A stretch of DNA of 55,040 nucleotides. Source: Coprococcus sp. (lineage in GTDB: Bacteria > Bacillota > Clostridia > Lachnospirales > Lachnospiraceae). Shown piece by piece: positions 42,523 to 51,139 of this stretch. The stretch covers positions 1 through 55,040 of the forward strand of contig JAAWDY010000010.1 of the NCBI GenBank assembly GCA_022793995.1, given 5' to 3'. The notes below the pieces were generated by a model that was given only the letters and a program-made list of their open reading frames with translations, was not told the origin of the DNA and did not search any database. The position numbers were made by a program, and so were the translations under genes. Numbering within the stretch: position 1 is the stretch's first letter; each line of letters opens with the position of its first letter.

Positions 42523-44307
42523 TTAATTAATAGAAATATGCAGTGTACGTAGGTCCTGCAGCTCCTTCTTCGCATTCATGAGCTGTTGAAGTCCCCTGAT
42601 ATCCGCCGGGTCCAGCCTCCTGGCCGTCTCCTGGATGCTGTAGTCCTTCACTCTGAGCAGCGTCTCTTTCACCGCTTTTTCCTGTTCCTGCTTTGTCGAA
42701 AGTTCCTCAATCCTTGTGTTAAACAAGGACGCCGCCTCCCTGTGTTCTTCCTCCTCTGTAAAATGATTGATGATCCGGGCGGGATTCACAGGATTCACCT
42801 CCCCCTTCTCATACTGTTCGTACAAAAGCTCCGCCACTTTCCGGTACATCTCCGTTGTAAAATCCTCCGGACCGATATACCTGCTCACCTGTCCGAACAG
42901 CTCAGGGCGGTCAATAAGCCAAGTGAGAAGTATCTTCTGGGACGTGATATTCCCATCCTCCTTGTGGCCCTCCTTTCCTGTCGGCTTACGCGGTCTTGCC
43001 GCTGGGGACGCCATACCTGCCTGCACTGCGGTCTTTACCACCAGTTTCTTTAGTTCCGAAGCGCCGACGTCATATCTCTTTGCCACAGCTTCTATGTAAT
43101 TGTCCCGTTCGATCTCCTCGTCAAATTCTGCAAGCCGCCTTGCCGCTTCCCGAAGAAAACCGGTCTTCCCTTCCGGAGAAGCCATATCATAGCTTCCCTC
43201 CAGAACCTTAAGACCGAACAAAAATCCGTTCTGCGCTCCCCGAATCCGTTCCTCAAAAGCCTCGGCCCCGAGGTTCTTGATAAATTCATCCGGATCTTTA
43301 TAAGGTTCCATGCGGATTACCCGCGCCGTAACGCCCGCCTCTTTCAGGATCGGCACTGCCCGAAGAGCCGCTCTTGTACCCGCATCGTCGCTGTCGTAAG
43401 TCAGATACACTTCGTTCACATAACGCTTGATGAGGGATGCATGGCCTGCCGTCAAAGCTGTCCCCAGGGACGCCACCGCGTTGGTGTATCCCGCCTGGTG
43501 GAGTGAAATCACGTCCATATAACCCTCGCAGATCAAAAAATAAGGCTTCCGGGAACTCCGCGCCTTGTGGAGCCCATACAAGTTCCTGCTCTTGTCAAAG
43601 ATCATCGTCTCCGGCGAATTCAGATACTTCGGTTTCCCATCCCCCATCACCCGGCCGCCAAAACCGACGACTCGGTTGTTCACATCCATGATCGGGAACA
43701 TGACCCGGTTCCAGAATTTGTCGTAGATACCATTCTTCTCATCCACGTTCACCAGCCCTGCCTGCCGAATCATATCGTTGCTGTACCCCTTTGATCTCAG
43801 ATATTGGTGCAGGTCGTTGCTGTACTTGCTGGAAGCGCCAAGTCCAAATGCTGTGATCGTCTCCTTGGTAAGCCCCCTCTCTGTGAGATACCTGTAGGCC
43901 GCTTGTCCGCTCTGCGACTTAAGACGGGCATAATAATATCTGGCCGCCGCTTTATTGATCTCAAGAAGAACATTGCGTACTCCCGCCCTCTTCTTAGCCT
44001 CTTCTGATTCCTCCGCAGCCGGAAGGGAAACGCCCGCGCGCTCGGCGAGAAACCGGACCGCTTCGACAAAAGAATAATTCTCATACTCCATAATGAATGT
44101 AAAAACATTTCCCCCCGCCCCGCATCCAAAACAATAGTACATCTGTTTATCTCGGCTAACTGAAAACGAAGGGGACTTTTCATTGTGGAAGGGACAGAGC
44201 CCAAAATAAGAACTTCCCTTTTTTGTAAGCTTCACATACCCGGAAATCACATCCACTATATCATTTCTTGACCTTACCTCTTCTATGATTTCATCCGAAT
44301 AGTACAT
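42523..44307 (-). CDS. dnaG: DNA primase
   Basis: 594 residues. The N-terminal CHC2 zinc finger has C38, H41, C59 and C62 (CPFHNEKSPSF...YYCFGCGAGG). The TOPRIM catalytic core includes LICEGYMDVISLHQAG and LTYDSDDAGTRA. The C-terminal domain binds the replicative helicase. It synthesises RNA primers at replication forks. AAAGGG precedes the ATG. Next to rpoD as in the classical macromolecular-synthesis operon. Upstream lies a 282-bp gap with a large nested palindromic element. Confidence 0.97.
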   Translation of the reverse strand: MYYSDEIIEEVRSRNDIVDVISGYVKLTKKGSSYFGLCPFHNEKSPSFSVSRDKQMYYCFGCGAGGNVFTFIMEYENYSFVEAVRFLAERAGVSLPAAEESEEAKKRAGVRNVLLEINKAAARYYYARLKSQSGQAAYRYLTERGLTKETITAFGLGASSKYSNDLHQYLRSKGYSNDMIRQAGLVNVDEKNGIYDKFWNRVMFPIMDVNNRVVGFGGRVMGDGKPKYLNSPETMIFDKSRNLYGLHKARSSRKPYFLICEGYMDVISLHQAGYTNAVASLGTALTAGHASLIKRYVNEVYLTYDSDDAGTRAALRAVPILKEAGVTARVIRMEPYKDPDEFIKNLGAEAFEERIRGAQNGFLFGLKVLEGSYDMASPEGKTGFLREAARRLAEFDEEIERDNYIEAVAKRYDVGASELKKLVVKTAVQAGMASPAARPRKPTGKEGHKEDGNITSQKILLTWLIDRPELFGQVSRYIGPEDFTTEMYRKVAELLYEQYEKGEVNPVNPARIINHFTEEEEHREAASLFNTRIEELSTKQEQEKAVKETLLRVKDYSIQETARRLDPADIRGLQQLMNAKKELQDLRTLHISIN

Positions 44308-44335
44308 ACTGACGCCTCACCCTTTACTTTGCTAA

Positions 44336-44546
44336 TATTCACAACTGCTTCGTCCGCATAATCAAAATCAGCCCCCGCCCACATACGCATTCGTCGCCTC
44401 TTCGAGGCTCCAATTCCGCTCCTTACGGAGCTAAGACTGCTTATGTGGGTGGGATTCCTGCTTCGCAGGACTAATGTGGAACTGCAGGCAGACTCTTACA
44501 TGCAAGCATGACGATTCTGCCTGCAGTTCCACATTGGCTGTGAATA
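44336..44546. repeat. Nested-palindrome, MITE-like element between dgt and dnaG
   Basis: The outer 8-bp inverted ends TATTCACA (44336-44343) and TGTGAATA (44539-44546) bound 211 bp with no gene. Inside are CCCGCCCACATA/TATGTGGGTGGG (one mismatch) enclosing GCCTC-TTC-GAGGC and GCTCC-TTAC-GGAGC; then TCCTGC-TTC-GCAGGA; then a perfect 20-bp inverted repeat (44473-44492 with 44516-44535) with an inner CATGC-AA-GCATG. It separates dgt from dnaG and could also act as a processing or termination structure. Confidence 0.85.
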
Positions 44547-44589
44547 ATAACCTTCATAATACATATTCGACAAAACTTTTTGATTTCCT

Positions 44590-45594
44590 TTAATTTTTCC
44601 AAGCTTCCGGCATAAAAATTTCCTCAAATTTTCGTACGGCATAATTGTCGGTCATGCCCGCTATGTAGTCGCACACTACCTGCTCCGGCAAATCCCCCAG
44701 TTCCAGGCGTTTTTGATACTGTCCGGGCAGAATTTCCAAATGATCTTCATAATAGTAATAGAGGTTTTCCACCAGATGAATCGCCTTGACTTCTTCTCCC
44801 TTTGCCGCCGGATTCTCATACACGTTGGTGAACATAAACTTTCTCAGATCAAACAAAGCTTCCTTTATCTCCTCTGACATTCGGATACTCGGCTGATCCA
44901 TACTGTTCGTAATCACATCGTGGATTAGCGTATTAAGGCGGGCGCGGGTTCCGGTCCCCAGAAGGCGCCGGAATCTTACCGGAATATCCTCCTCCGTGAG
45001 AATGCCTCCCCGAATGGCGTCGTCAATATCGTGATTGATATAGGCGATCTTATCGGAAAGCCGCACCACCTGTCCCTCCAAAGTGGAGGGCTTCCCCATG
45101 CTCTTATGGTTTCGTATTCCGTCGACGACCTCCCAGGTAAGGTTCAGTCCCTCCCCCTCTTTTTCCAGGATCTCTACCACCCGGACGCTCTGCTCATTGT
45201 GTCTGAATCCATTCTGGCATATGCCGTTTAAGGCGCGTTCTCCCGCGTGTCCAAACGGCGTATGCCCCAGATCATGCCCCAGGCTTATCGCCTCCGCCAG
45301 ATCCTCATTCAGGCGAAGCGCCTTTGCGATGGTTCTGGCATTCTGGGATACTTCCAAGGTATGGGTAAGACGGGTCCGGTAATGGTCTCCGTCCGGCAGA
45401 AGGAACACCTGGGTTTTCTGCCTAAGTCGCCGGAACGATTTGCAGTGCAGGATACGGTCCCTGTCCCTCTGAAAAACAGGGCGGATATCACACGGTTCCT
45501 CCTCCCGTTTTCTTCCCCTGGATTGTGCGCTTAAAACAGCATATGGACTTAGATATTCCTTTTCCCGCTGTTCGAGCTGCTCCCTGATCGTCAT
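44590..45594 (-). CDS. dgt: dGTPase-like HD-domain phosphohydrolase
   Basis: 334 residues from the ATG at 45594 (MTIREQLEQREKEYL) with GGGGGCGAAGGA upstream; an earlier in-frame ATG overlaps the preceding gene. HD-domain metal ligands: TRLTHTLEVSQ and ISLGHDLGHTPFGHAGE (HD pair), with a later Asp in RLSDKIAYINHDIDD. It converts a dNTP, classically dGTP, to deoxynucleoside and triphosphate, and helps balance nucleotide pools. The dgt-dnaG-rpoD order is common in Clostridia, supporting the call. Confidence 0.93.
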   Translation of the reverse strand: MTIREQLEQREKEYLSPYAVLSAQSRGRKREEEPCDIRPVFQRDRDRILHCKSFRRLRQKTQVFLLPDGDHYRTRLTHTLEVSQNARTIAKALRLNEDLAEAISLGHDLGHTPFGHAGERALNGICQNGFRHNEQSVRVVEILEKEGEGLNLTWEVVDGIRNHKSMGKPSTLEGQVVRLSDKIAYINHDIDDAIRGGILTEEDIPVRFRRLLGTGTRARLNTLIHDVITNSMDQPSIRMSEEIKEALFDLRKFMFTNVYENPAAKGEEVKAIHLVENLYYYYEDHLEILPGQYQKRLELGDLPEQVVCDYIAGMTDNYAVRKFEEIFMPEAWKN

Positions 45595-45619
45595 ATCCTT
45601 CGCCCCCTTTAGACTGCTA

Positions 45620-46642
45620 CTAATACCGATTATGCACATCCTCCGCAAAGCACATCATATCCCGAACCTCAATCACTGTTCCGTCATCCAGCACGGCTTT
45701 TCCCGTCATCCTGCCAAATACCTGATGCTGATCCGTTTCGATGATGACCGCAGCCGTCCTCGCCGCCCGGTCCAGCACAGGGACAAAATCCATCTCGAAC
45801 CTGCCGTCGCTGGAGGTAAAGGTCCATGGTTTCATGTAACTGTCCTTGGGAATATTGAAAACGATATCGTCCAGCTTATGGCAGCCCCCGTCATAGAACA
45901 ACATATTTTCAGACGCAGCGCTGGTATCGCCAAAACCGTACCCTATGTTGAAGCCGAAAGCCTTCCCGCCGATCGTGGCGTTACCCGATCCCCAGTACCA
46001 CCTGTTATCGTAGGTCCACACGCCTCTTCCCCAGTCCAGCGTGCCGTAGTCCGTCTCCCGTGAAAATGTATAGGTCTTTCCATCATACTCCATTGTGCCG
46101 GACGCTCTCATACAGTTGATTTTCTGATTATAATAAAACGCGGTCTTCTTCTCCTTCCAGGGCGTGGCGATCACCATCGTATCCATGGGCGGCTGCTCAA
46201 GAACAATATCACATGAAAACGGTTTGCCCATCCAAAACCGGTCAAAACTACAGAGGATTCTCCGGCTCCATCCTTCATTGATAAAACGCATCTTGAGACG
46301 TTTATCCAGATAAACCGTATTCCCCTTTTCCGAGGTGGACGGAAGATGGAATTTCCCCATGGGGAAGGGATTTAAGATCGTCTCCGTATGTTCCCACCCT
46401 TCTTTGAAATTTAAGAGGGAAACGGACTGAAGACCGATATATCCGTCGTCCGATATCGTGAACGCTCCCGCGAAATCCTCGCTTAACACCAGATAGTAAT
46501 CCCATTCTTTGATCCTGAATTTCGGAGCCCGTATCTGCTTTCTATCATAAACTTGAAGAAGCTGTTTCGACCATCCCGGCTCACGTAAAGCGCCGTCCTC
46601 TTTGAGAAGCTGCTGCCTCTTTGTCACTTCATGGTTCCTCAT
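45620..46642 (-). CDS. DUF2804 family protein
   Basis: 340 residues with no signal peptide or membrane helix. Recognised as DUF2804 from the N-terminal EVTKRQQLLKEDGALREPGW, the central PFPMGKFHLP, and the aromatic-rich block SRETDYGTLDWGRGVWTY followed by NRWYWGSGNA. The many Trp/Tyr and beta-type segments suggest a lipocalin-like or sugar-binding beta fold, but no activity is established. It ends 25 bp before dgt and starts 42 bp after pap, so these genes may be co-transcribed. Confidence 0.85.
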   Translation of the reverse strand: MRNHEVTKRQQLLKEDGALREPGWSKQLLQVYDRKQIRAPKFRIKEWDYYLVLSEDFAGAFTISDDGYIGLQSVSLLNFKEGWEHTETILNPFPMGKFHLPSTSEKGNTVYLDKRLKMRFINEGWSRRILCSFDRFWMGKPFSCDIVLEQPPMDTMVIATPWKEKKTAFYYNQKINCMRASGTMEYDGKTYTFSRETDYGTLDWGRGVWTYDNRWYWGSGNATIGGKAFGFNIGYGFGDTSAASENMLFYDGGCHKLDDIVFNIPKDSYMKPWTFTSSDGRFEMDFVPVLDRAARTAAVIIETDQHQVFGRMTGKAVLDDGTVIEVRDMMCFAEDVHNRY

Positions 46643-46684
46643 TGTCCGTCCCCCTTTGCCATGAACACCCTATATGTCCGTCTG

Positions 46685-48190
46685 CTACTGTTCTTTCCTG
46701 TCTTCTTCTTTCAGGCGCTCCTCGATCGCGCATACCACGCTCTCAAGTACCTTGACCCTTGCATAATATTTGCAGTTTCCTTCCACGACAATCCACGGCG
46801 CCTGCGGGGTGGAGGTGCGTATCAGCATTTCGTTGACCGCGTCCTCGTACAGATCCCATTTTTCCCGGTTCCGCCAATCCTCGTCCGTGATCTTCCACTG
46901 CTTCTCCGGGTTCTCCTGTCTTGCTTTAAAACGCGCCGCCTGCTCGTCTTTATCGATCTGCATCCAGAACTTCATCACGATCGCGCCTGCGTTTACCAAA
47001 TCCTGCTCCATATCGTTGATCTCTTTATAAGCCCTCTGCCATTCTTCGGTGGAGCAGAATCCCTCGATCCTTTCCACCATCACACGCCCGTACCAGGTCC
47101 TGTCGAACAGTGCGATATGCCCTGCTTTCGGCATCGCGCGCCAGAATCTCCATAAATACTGGTGCGACCTCTCGATGTCGTTCGGGGAGGCGGTCGGATT
47201 TACCACATATCCCCTGGGATCCATGTATTCGGTCAAACGCTTGATGGCGCCTCCCTTTCCTCCCGCGTCCCATCCTTCAAAGCCTAAGACCACTGGAATT
47301 CTTCTGCGGTACAGCTCGCCGTGTAGACGCTGCATTTTCTTCTGAAGCTCTTTAAGGCGCTCCTTGTATTCTTCCTTAGAAAGGGTTTTCGTCAAGTCTG
47401 CTTTTGCCAGGATGGATTCCTGGAACGCTTTATCCGGCGCCGCCTCGCTGGTTCCATTCGCTTCCGCTTTGGGCTGTCTTGCCTTTTCCACTGCCGCCGC
47501 CATCGCATTGATGACCGTGGTGTAGATTTTGGCCGTGGCATACCGCTTATCCGTCGCCTCAATAATCGTCCACGGCGCATAGTGCGTATCCGTCTTTCTC
47601 AGCATTTCCTCGTTTATCTTCTCATACTCTTTATAATGCTTATTTCTTGCCAGATCTCCTTCTCCGACCCTCCATGCTGTCTCCTGAGAATCCAGCAGTT
47701 TCTTGAAACGTTTCTTCTGCTCCTTTTTGCTGATCGCCAGGAATAACTTGATAATCACCATTCCATCGTCCGTAAGCTGCTTCTCGAACGCGCGGATGGA
47801 CTCAAAATCTGCTGGAATCTCTTCCTTTGTCACCTTACCGTCAAAGCGTTCGATCATGACTCTTCTGTACCAGCTTGTATCATAAATCGCAATCCTTCCA
47901 TGGGCCGGCGTTTTCGTCCAGAAACGCCACATAAAAGGATGCATGGTTTCTTCTTCCGTCTCTTTCTTGACTGCATGTACCTCAAATCCACGCGGATCAA
48001 GTCCCTGGATCAGTTTGCCGATCTGCAGTCCCTTTCCCGCCGCGTCATATCCCTCGAACGCGATCATTACTGGAATCTTCAGATCTTTACATTCCCTCTG
48101 CAGCTTCCCCAGCTTTAATTCCAGATCCGCCATCGCTTCCTTGTACTCGCTCTTTCCCATCTTTTTGCTCAAATCAATTTTCTCCAGCAT
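46685..48190 (-). CDS. pap: Polyphosphate:AMP phosphotransferase (two PPK2 domains)
   Basis: 501 residues made of two PPK2-type P-loop domains. The first has Walker A FEGYDAAGKGLQI (about 45) and lid segment DTSWYRRVMIERFDG. The second has FEGWDAGGKGGAI (about 295) and DRTWYGRVMVERIEG. Each also has a WxxIEATDKRYA or WIVVEGNCKYYA segment. Class II PPK2 enzymes of this fused form make ADP from AMP and polyphosphate. AAGGAGG lies a rather long 12 nt before the ATG. The second domain is usually the catalytic one in such tandem proteins (family knowledge). Confidence 0.92.
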   Translation of the reverse strand: MLEKIDLSKKMGKSEYKEAMADLELKLGKLQRECKDLKIPVMIAFEGYDAAGKGLQIGKLIQGLDPRGFEVHAVKKETEEETMHPFMWRFWTKTPAHGRIAIYDTSWYRRVMIERFDGKVTKEEIPADFESIRAFEKQLTDDGMVIIKLFLAISKKEQKKRFKKLLDSQETAWRVGEGDLARNKHYKEYEKINEEMLRKTDTHYAPWTIIEATDKRYATAKIYTTVINAMAAAVEKARQPKAEANGTSEAAPDKAFQESILAKADLTKTLSKEEYKERLKELQKKMQRLHGELYRRRIPVVLGFEGWDAGGKGGAIKRLTEYMDPRGYVVNPTASPNDIERSHQYLWRFWRAMPKAGHIALFDRTWYGRVMVERIEGFCSTEEWQRAYKEINDMEQDLVNAGAIVMKFWMQIDKDEQAARFKARQENPEKQWKITDEDWRNREKWDLYEDAVNEMLIRTSTPQAPWIVVEGNCKYYARVKVLESVVCAIEERLKEEDRKEQ

Positions 48191-48216
48191 TTGTCTCTTT
48201 TACCTCCTTTATTTTT

Positions 48217-48266
48217 CCAACTGTACGACGAGCCGCCGTGAATCGCATTTTCAACCATACAGTTGG
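48217..48266 (+). repeat. Conserved-core hairpin family, copy C
   Basis: Perfect 9-bp closing stem CCAACTGTA/TACAGTTGG around the core GCCGTGAATCGCATTTTCAA. It lies between the stop of the YD-repeat lipoprotein gene and the pap start, 26 bp before the pap ATG, with the core oriented against both genes. TATTTTC follows on the plus side. Confidence 0.75.
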
Positions 48267-48294
48267 TATTTTCTTTGTCAGAATAAAACGGTTA

Positions 48295-49683
48295 TCATTC
48301 AAACACCTGAATCGTCGCATATTCTGGAATCGACGTGCCTTTCACGTTCCCGTCCGCATCATAGTAGGTCACGGAAACAATTTTCCCATCCTTGTCATAT
48401 TCATATGCTTCGGATCTGTCGAAGCTTTTATCACCTCTGTAATACTTGGTGGACAGCAGACGATTGTCCTTATACTCGTCCTCCCGGGCAAATCCTTCTG
48501 AGCTTTCATAAAAATCATCTACGACATGAGTCACCGATCGCACAACGTTTCCATCTTTATCACTCTCACATTCCCCGTACATCACGATCTCGCCGCCCAC
48601 TTTTTCACGGAATTCCTCACGTACCCTTCTCCCGGCTTCGTCATAGATCATATCCGTAACCATCCCTTGCGTGTAGACGCGGATTACATTGTCATTCTCG
48701 TCGTATTCCCGATATTCTGTTAAGTCGTTACCATTCACTACCGCAATCTGCCGTCCTCTGTCATCGTAAATAAAGTTGTATCCAGCTACATAATTCCCAT
48801 CCGTATCTCTTTCGATTGTCTGCCACATGACTTCAAGCTCTTTGGCCGCGCCTTCGGGCTTCTTTTCTTTCACCGGCTTTACCAGCTTTTCCTCATAAGA
48901 ATATATGTATACTTCCTGAAATTCACTATTTGTCCCTACATTTGCCGTATACGTTTCCTTCGTCACATTCCCATTGGCGTCGTACTCATATTCATGGACC
49001 CTGTTCCCCTCTGCCTTTTTCGTCACAAGGCCGTTTTCGTCGCGCGACTCCTCTGTTTCGATCTGCTGATAATTGTAGAGCATGGCTTTGGTAGGCTCCT
49101 GCCCGGTCTGCCCTTTTACATATCCTAATTTTGTCCCGGCGGCATCTATAAAATATGTATAGTCATATTCCCAGGTTCCGTTCCTTGTTTCTTCTCCCGG
49201 CTGATATGTCTTTTCACAGATCTCATGCCGCGACGCCTCCCTGCCATATTCGTCGAACACATAGGTATATTCCTGCCTTTCGGTGCAGTTCTGATAAAAA
49301 ATAGTATCAAACCCTTCCTGGCTGTTTCTCACCTGCTCTTCATCATAGCCGCAGGTGTAATGCGCGGTCACCTCGCCGTCCTTCGTCTTTGTTTCCTCTA
49401 GAATCTGTCCGTAATCGTTGTATGTCCAGCCTAGCGTATAGATGAGTTTGCCGTCCTGATCGTACTTCTCTTCCTGAACGCGCAGCCACTTCCGCTCTTG
49501 CTTTGGTTCCTCCTCGTCCTTCGCCCCTCCCTCTTGCTCCGAGTCGTTTGCTGCCTGCTCGTCTCCTCCGTTTTTCTCAGCAAGTTTTTCGGAAATGCTG
49601 GGCTTGTTACAGGCCGTAAAACAAAGCGCTGCCGAAAGTCCCACGATAAGCGCCGCGATACCACAAAGTTTCTTCTTTTTCAT
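48295..49683 (-). CDS. Lipoprotein with YD/RHS-like repeats
   Basis: 462 residues from the ATG at 49683 (MKKKKLCGIAAL) with AGAGGAT upstream; an in-frame start 11 codons earlier lacks a site. Lipobox CFTAC with Cys25, then a low-complexity acidic linker (about 26-65). The rest carries many imperfect Y-D/N-x-x-G-x-hydrophobic repeats (YNDYGQIL, YDANGNVTKE, YDDRGRQIAV, YDEAGRRV, YDKDGKIVS, YDADGNV), as in YD/RHS-type beta-repeat proteins. It should sit on the outer face of the membrane as an extended beta structure, possibly binding carbohydrate or another surface partner. No toxin domain or cleavage motif is visible. Confidence 0.82.
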   Translation of the reverse strand: MKKKKLCGIAALIVGLSAALCFTACNKPSISEKLAEKNGGDEQAANDSEQEGGAKDEEEPKQERKWLRVQEEKYDQDGKLIYTLGWTYNDYGQILEETKTKDGEVTAHYTCGYDEEQVRNSQEGFDTIFYQNCTERQEYTYVFDEYGREASRHEICEKTYQPGEETRNGTWEYDYTYFIDAAGTKLGYVKGQTGQEPTKAMLYNYQQIETEESRDENGLVTKKAEGNRVHEYEYDANGNVTKETYTANVGTNSEFQEVYIYSYEEKLVKPVKEKKPEGAAKELEVMWQTIERDTDGNYVAGYNFIYDDRGRQIAVVNGNDLTEYREYDENDNVIRVYTQGMVTDMIYDEAGRRVREEFREKVGGEIVMYGECESDKDGNVVRSVTHVVDDFYESSEGFAREDEYKDNRLLSTKYYRGDKSFDRSEAYEYDKDGKIVSVTYYDADGNVKGTSIPEYATIQVFE

Positions 49684-49815
49684 ATACAATCCTCTTTTCA
49701 AAATCATATTTTCCATACTTATAATCCATAAGATACACTATACTCTTATTATAAAATGAAATACAGGGTAATAGCAAGAAAAAAAGAGATTCTGGTAATT
49801 TTGTCGATTTTTCTA

Positions 49816-49844
49816 TTGACAATTCTATTCAAATGGAGTATGAT
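49816..49844 (+). promoter_or_regulatory. Consensus promoter of tRNA-Leu
   Basis: -35 TTGACA (49816-49821), exactly 17 nt, -10 TATGAT (49839-49844), ending 28 bp before the tRNA. Confidence 0.85.
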
Positions 49845-49872
49845 AATTTTCGTTGGCGGGAAACCGTGACAT

Positions 49873-49957
49873 GCGGAAGTGTCGGAACTGGCAGACGAGC
49901 AAGACTAAGGATCTTGTGAGCAATGCGCTCGTGTGGGTTCAAGTCCCATCTTCCGCA
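49873..49957 (+). tRNA. tRNA-Leu (anticodon AAG)
   Basis: An 85-nt cloverleaf. Acceptor GCGGAAG pairs with CTTCCGC, with discriminator A at 49957. The anticodon stem is CAAGA/TCTTG, with loop CTAAGGA placing AAG at 49907-49909. A long class II variable arm (GAGC...GCTC) and TpsiC arm TGGGTTCAAGTCCCA follow. CCA is not encoded. Adenine at position 34 would need deamination to inosine by TadA. It has its own promoter and terminator. The AT-rich element with an integrase starts right after it, so the tRNA end may be its integration site. Confidence 0.93.
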
Positions 49958-49959
49958 TG

Positions 49960-50002
49960 AATCCCTTAAATTCAAGGTTTTTTGGATTTAAGGGATTTTT
50001 TT
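49960..50002 (+). terminator. tRNA-Leu terminator
   Basis: AATCCCTTAAAT (49960-49971) pairs perfectly with ATTTAAGGGATT (49986-49997), followed by T to 50002. Confidence 0.9.
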
Positions 50003-50003
50003 A

Positions 50004-50032
50004 TTGTAAAAAGACCTTGCATATTTTATAAT
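50004..50032 (+). promoter_or_regulatory. Integrase promoter
   Basis: -35 TTGTAA (50004-50009), 17-nt spacer, -10 TATAAT (50027-50032), overlapping the end of the tRNA terminator T-run. Confidence 0.6.
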
Positions 50033-50076
50033 AGTCTTGCCTGTTAATTTCAGAGAGAAAGGACAGGCGAAAAACT

Positions 50077-51030
50077 ATGAAAAGAAGAAGGACAGGCAAA
50101 ATGCAAGAGGGCGCAATTAAGATTTCAGAAGCATTAAAGTATTATTATCAAGACAAACGGGCAGAGAACACAAAAGAAAGCACTCTAGCAACCTATAAAA
50201 TGCATATTGATTATTTCATTAAGTGCAATGAAATAGAAAACGGCTATACTGATTTTATCAGTCTTGACCTTTATGATTTTTTTGTTGAAGATTTGCAGGA
50301 AGATGACCGCAAAAGTGATGTTACTATTGCTACATACTGCAGAAGCGTTCGGGCATTTATCTATTGGTTGCAAGATAATCATTATACTGATGAATTTAGG
50401 ATAAAGATTCCTAAGTATCAGAAAAAAGTAAAAGTCTGCTACACTGATTACGAATTAGAGCAAATATTAAAGAAGCCAGAAGATTGCACAGAGGTTCAGT
50501 ATCAGACATGGGTATTTATTAATTTGATTTGTGCTACTGCCCTACGCCTTAACAGTGCTTTAGAAATTAGAGTGCAGGACATTATTGAGAAAGAGAATAT
50601 GCTTATTGTGAATGAAACAAAGAACAATCAAGGGCTGACGCTTTACTTGAATGATGATATACTCAAAATCCTTAAAAAGTATATTGCCCTTTTTGAGTTG
50701 AATGATGATGATTATTTGTTCTGCAAAGGTGACAAAGGGCGTATGGATAATGACACTATGAAAGATTATGTGCGCAAATATAATAGGCGTTTAGGGATAG
50801 AAAAGACAAGCATACATTTATTCCGTCACACATTCGCCAAAAACTACTATAAGCAAGAAAAAGACATATATACGCTGTCTAAAATCTTAGACCATAGTAG
50901 TATAGCTGTTACAGAGCAATATCTAAGAGATTTAGGCGTTAGTCTTTTTGTAGAAAGTTCTTACAACCCACAAAGAAAATTTGCACAGGAAAAGCCTACA
51001 CCGAAACGGCGTGGAAAGATGAAAAAATAG
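50077..51030 (+). CDS. Tyrosine integrase of the tRNA-Leu element
   Basis: 317 residues. An N-terminal SAM-like core-binding domain (about 10-110) precedes the catalytic domain. Active-site residues: Arg in CATALRLNSALEIR (about 170), Lys in VNETKNNQG, His-x-x-Arg in HLFRHTFAKNYY, His in ILDHSSIAVT and the nucleophile Tyr in EQYLRDLG. It is a short XerC/D-like integrase without an arm-binding domain. The start is uncertain: ATG 50077 or ATG 50101, both with an AGGACAGGC-type upstream sequence that is itself duplicated. It sits directly after tRNA-Leu and is clearly AT-richer than the chromosome. Confidence 0.9.
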   Translation: MKRRRTGKMQEGAIKISEALKYYYQDKRAENTKESTLATYKMHIDYFIKCNEIENGYTDFISLDLYDFFVEDLQEDDRKSDVTIATYCRSVRAFIYWLQDNHYTDEFRIKIPKYQKKVKVCYTDYELEQILKKPEDCTEVQYQTWVFINLICATALRLNSALEIRVQDIIEKENMLIVNETKNNQGLTLYLNDDILKILKKYIALFELNDDDYLFCKGDKGRMDNDTMKDYVRKYNRRLGIEKTSIHLFRHTFAKNYYKQEKDIYTLSKILDHSSIAVTEQYLRDLGVSLFVESSYNPQRKFAQEKPTPKRRGKMKK

Positions 51031-51086
51031 TCCAGTCTGAAAAGCGCTCGAAAGAGTGCTTTTTGTGTTTCTTACTTATTGCTATA

Positions 51087-51123
51087 AATAGCGCATATGT
51101 GCCACCGGCACATATGTGCTATT
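51087..51123 (+). terminator. Integrase terminator
   Basis: AATAGCGCATATGTGCC/GGCACATATGTGCTATT, a 17-bp near-perfect stem with ACC loop, then TTTTATAA. Its outer part (AATAGCGCATATG...CATATGTGCTATT) recurs in the rep terminator at 53481-53516. Confidence 0.85.
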
Positions 51124-51139
51124 TTATAATTATAAGTGT

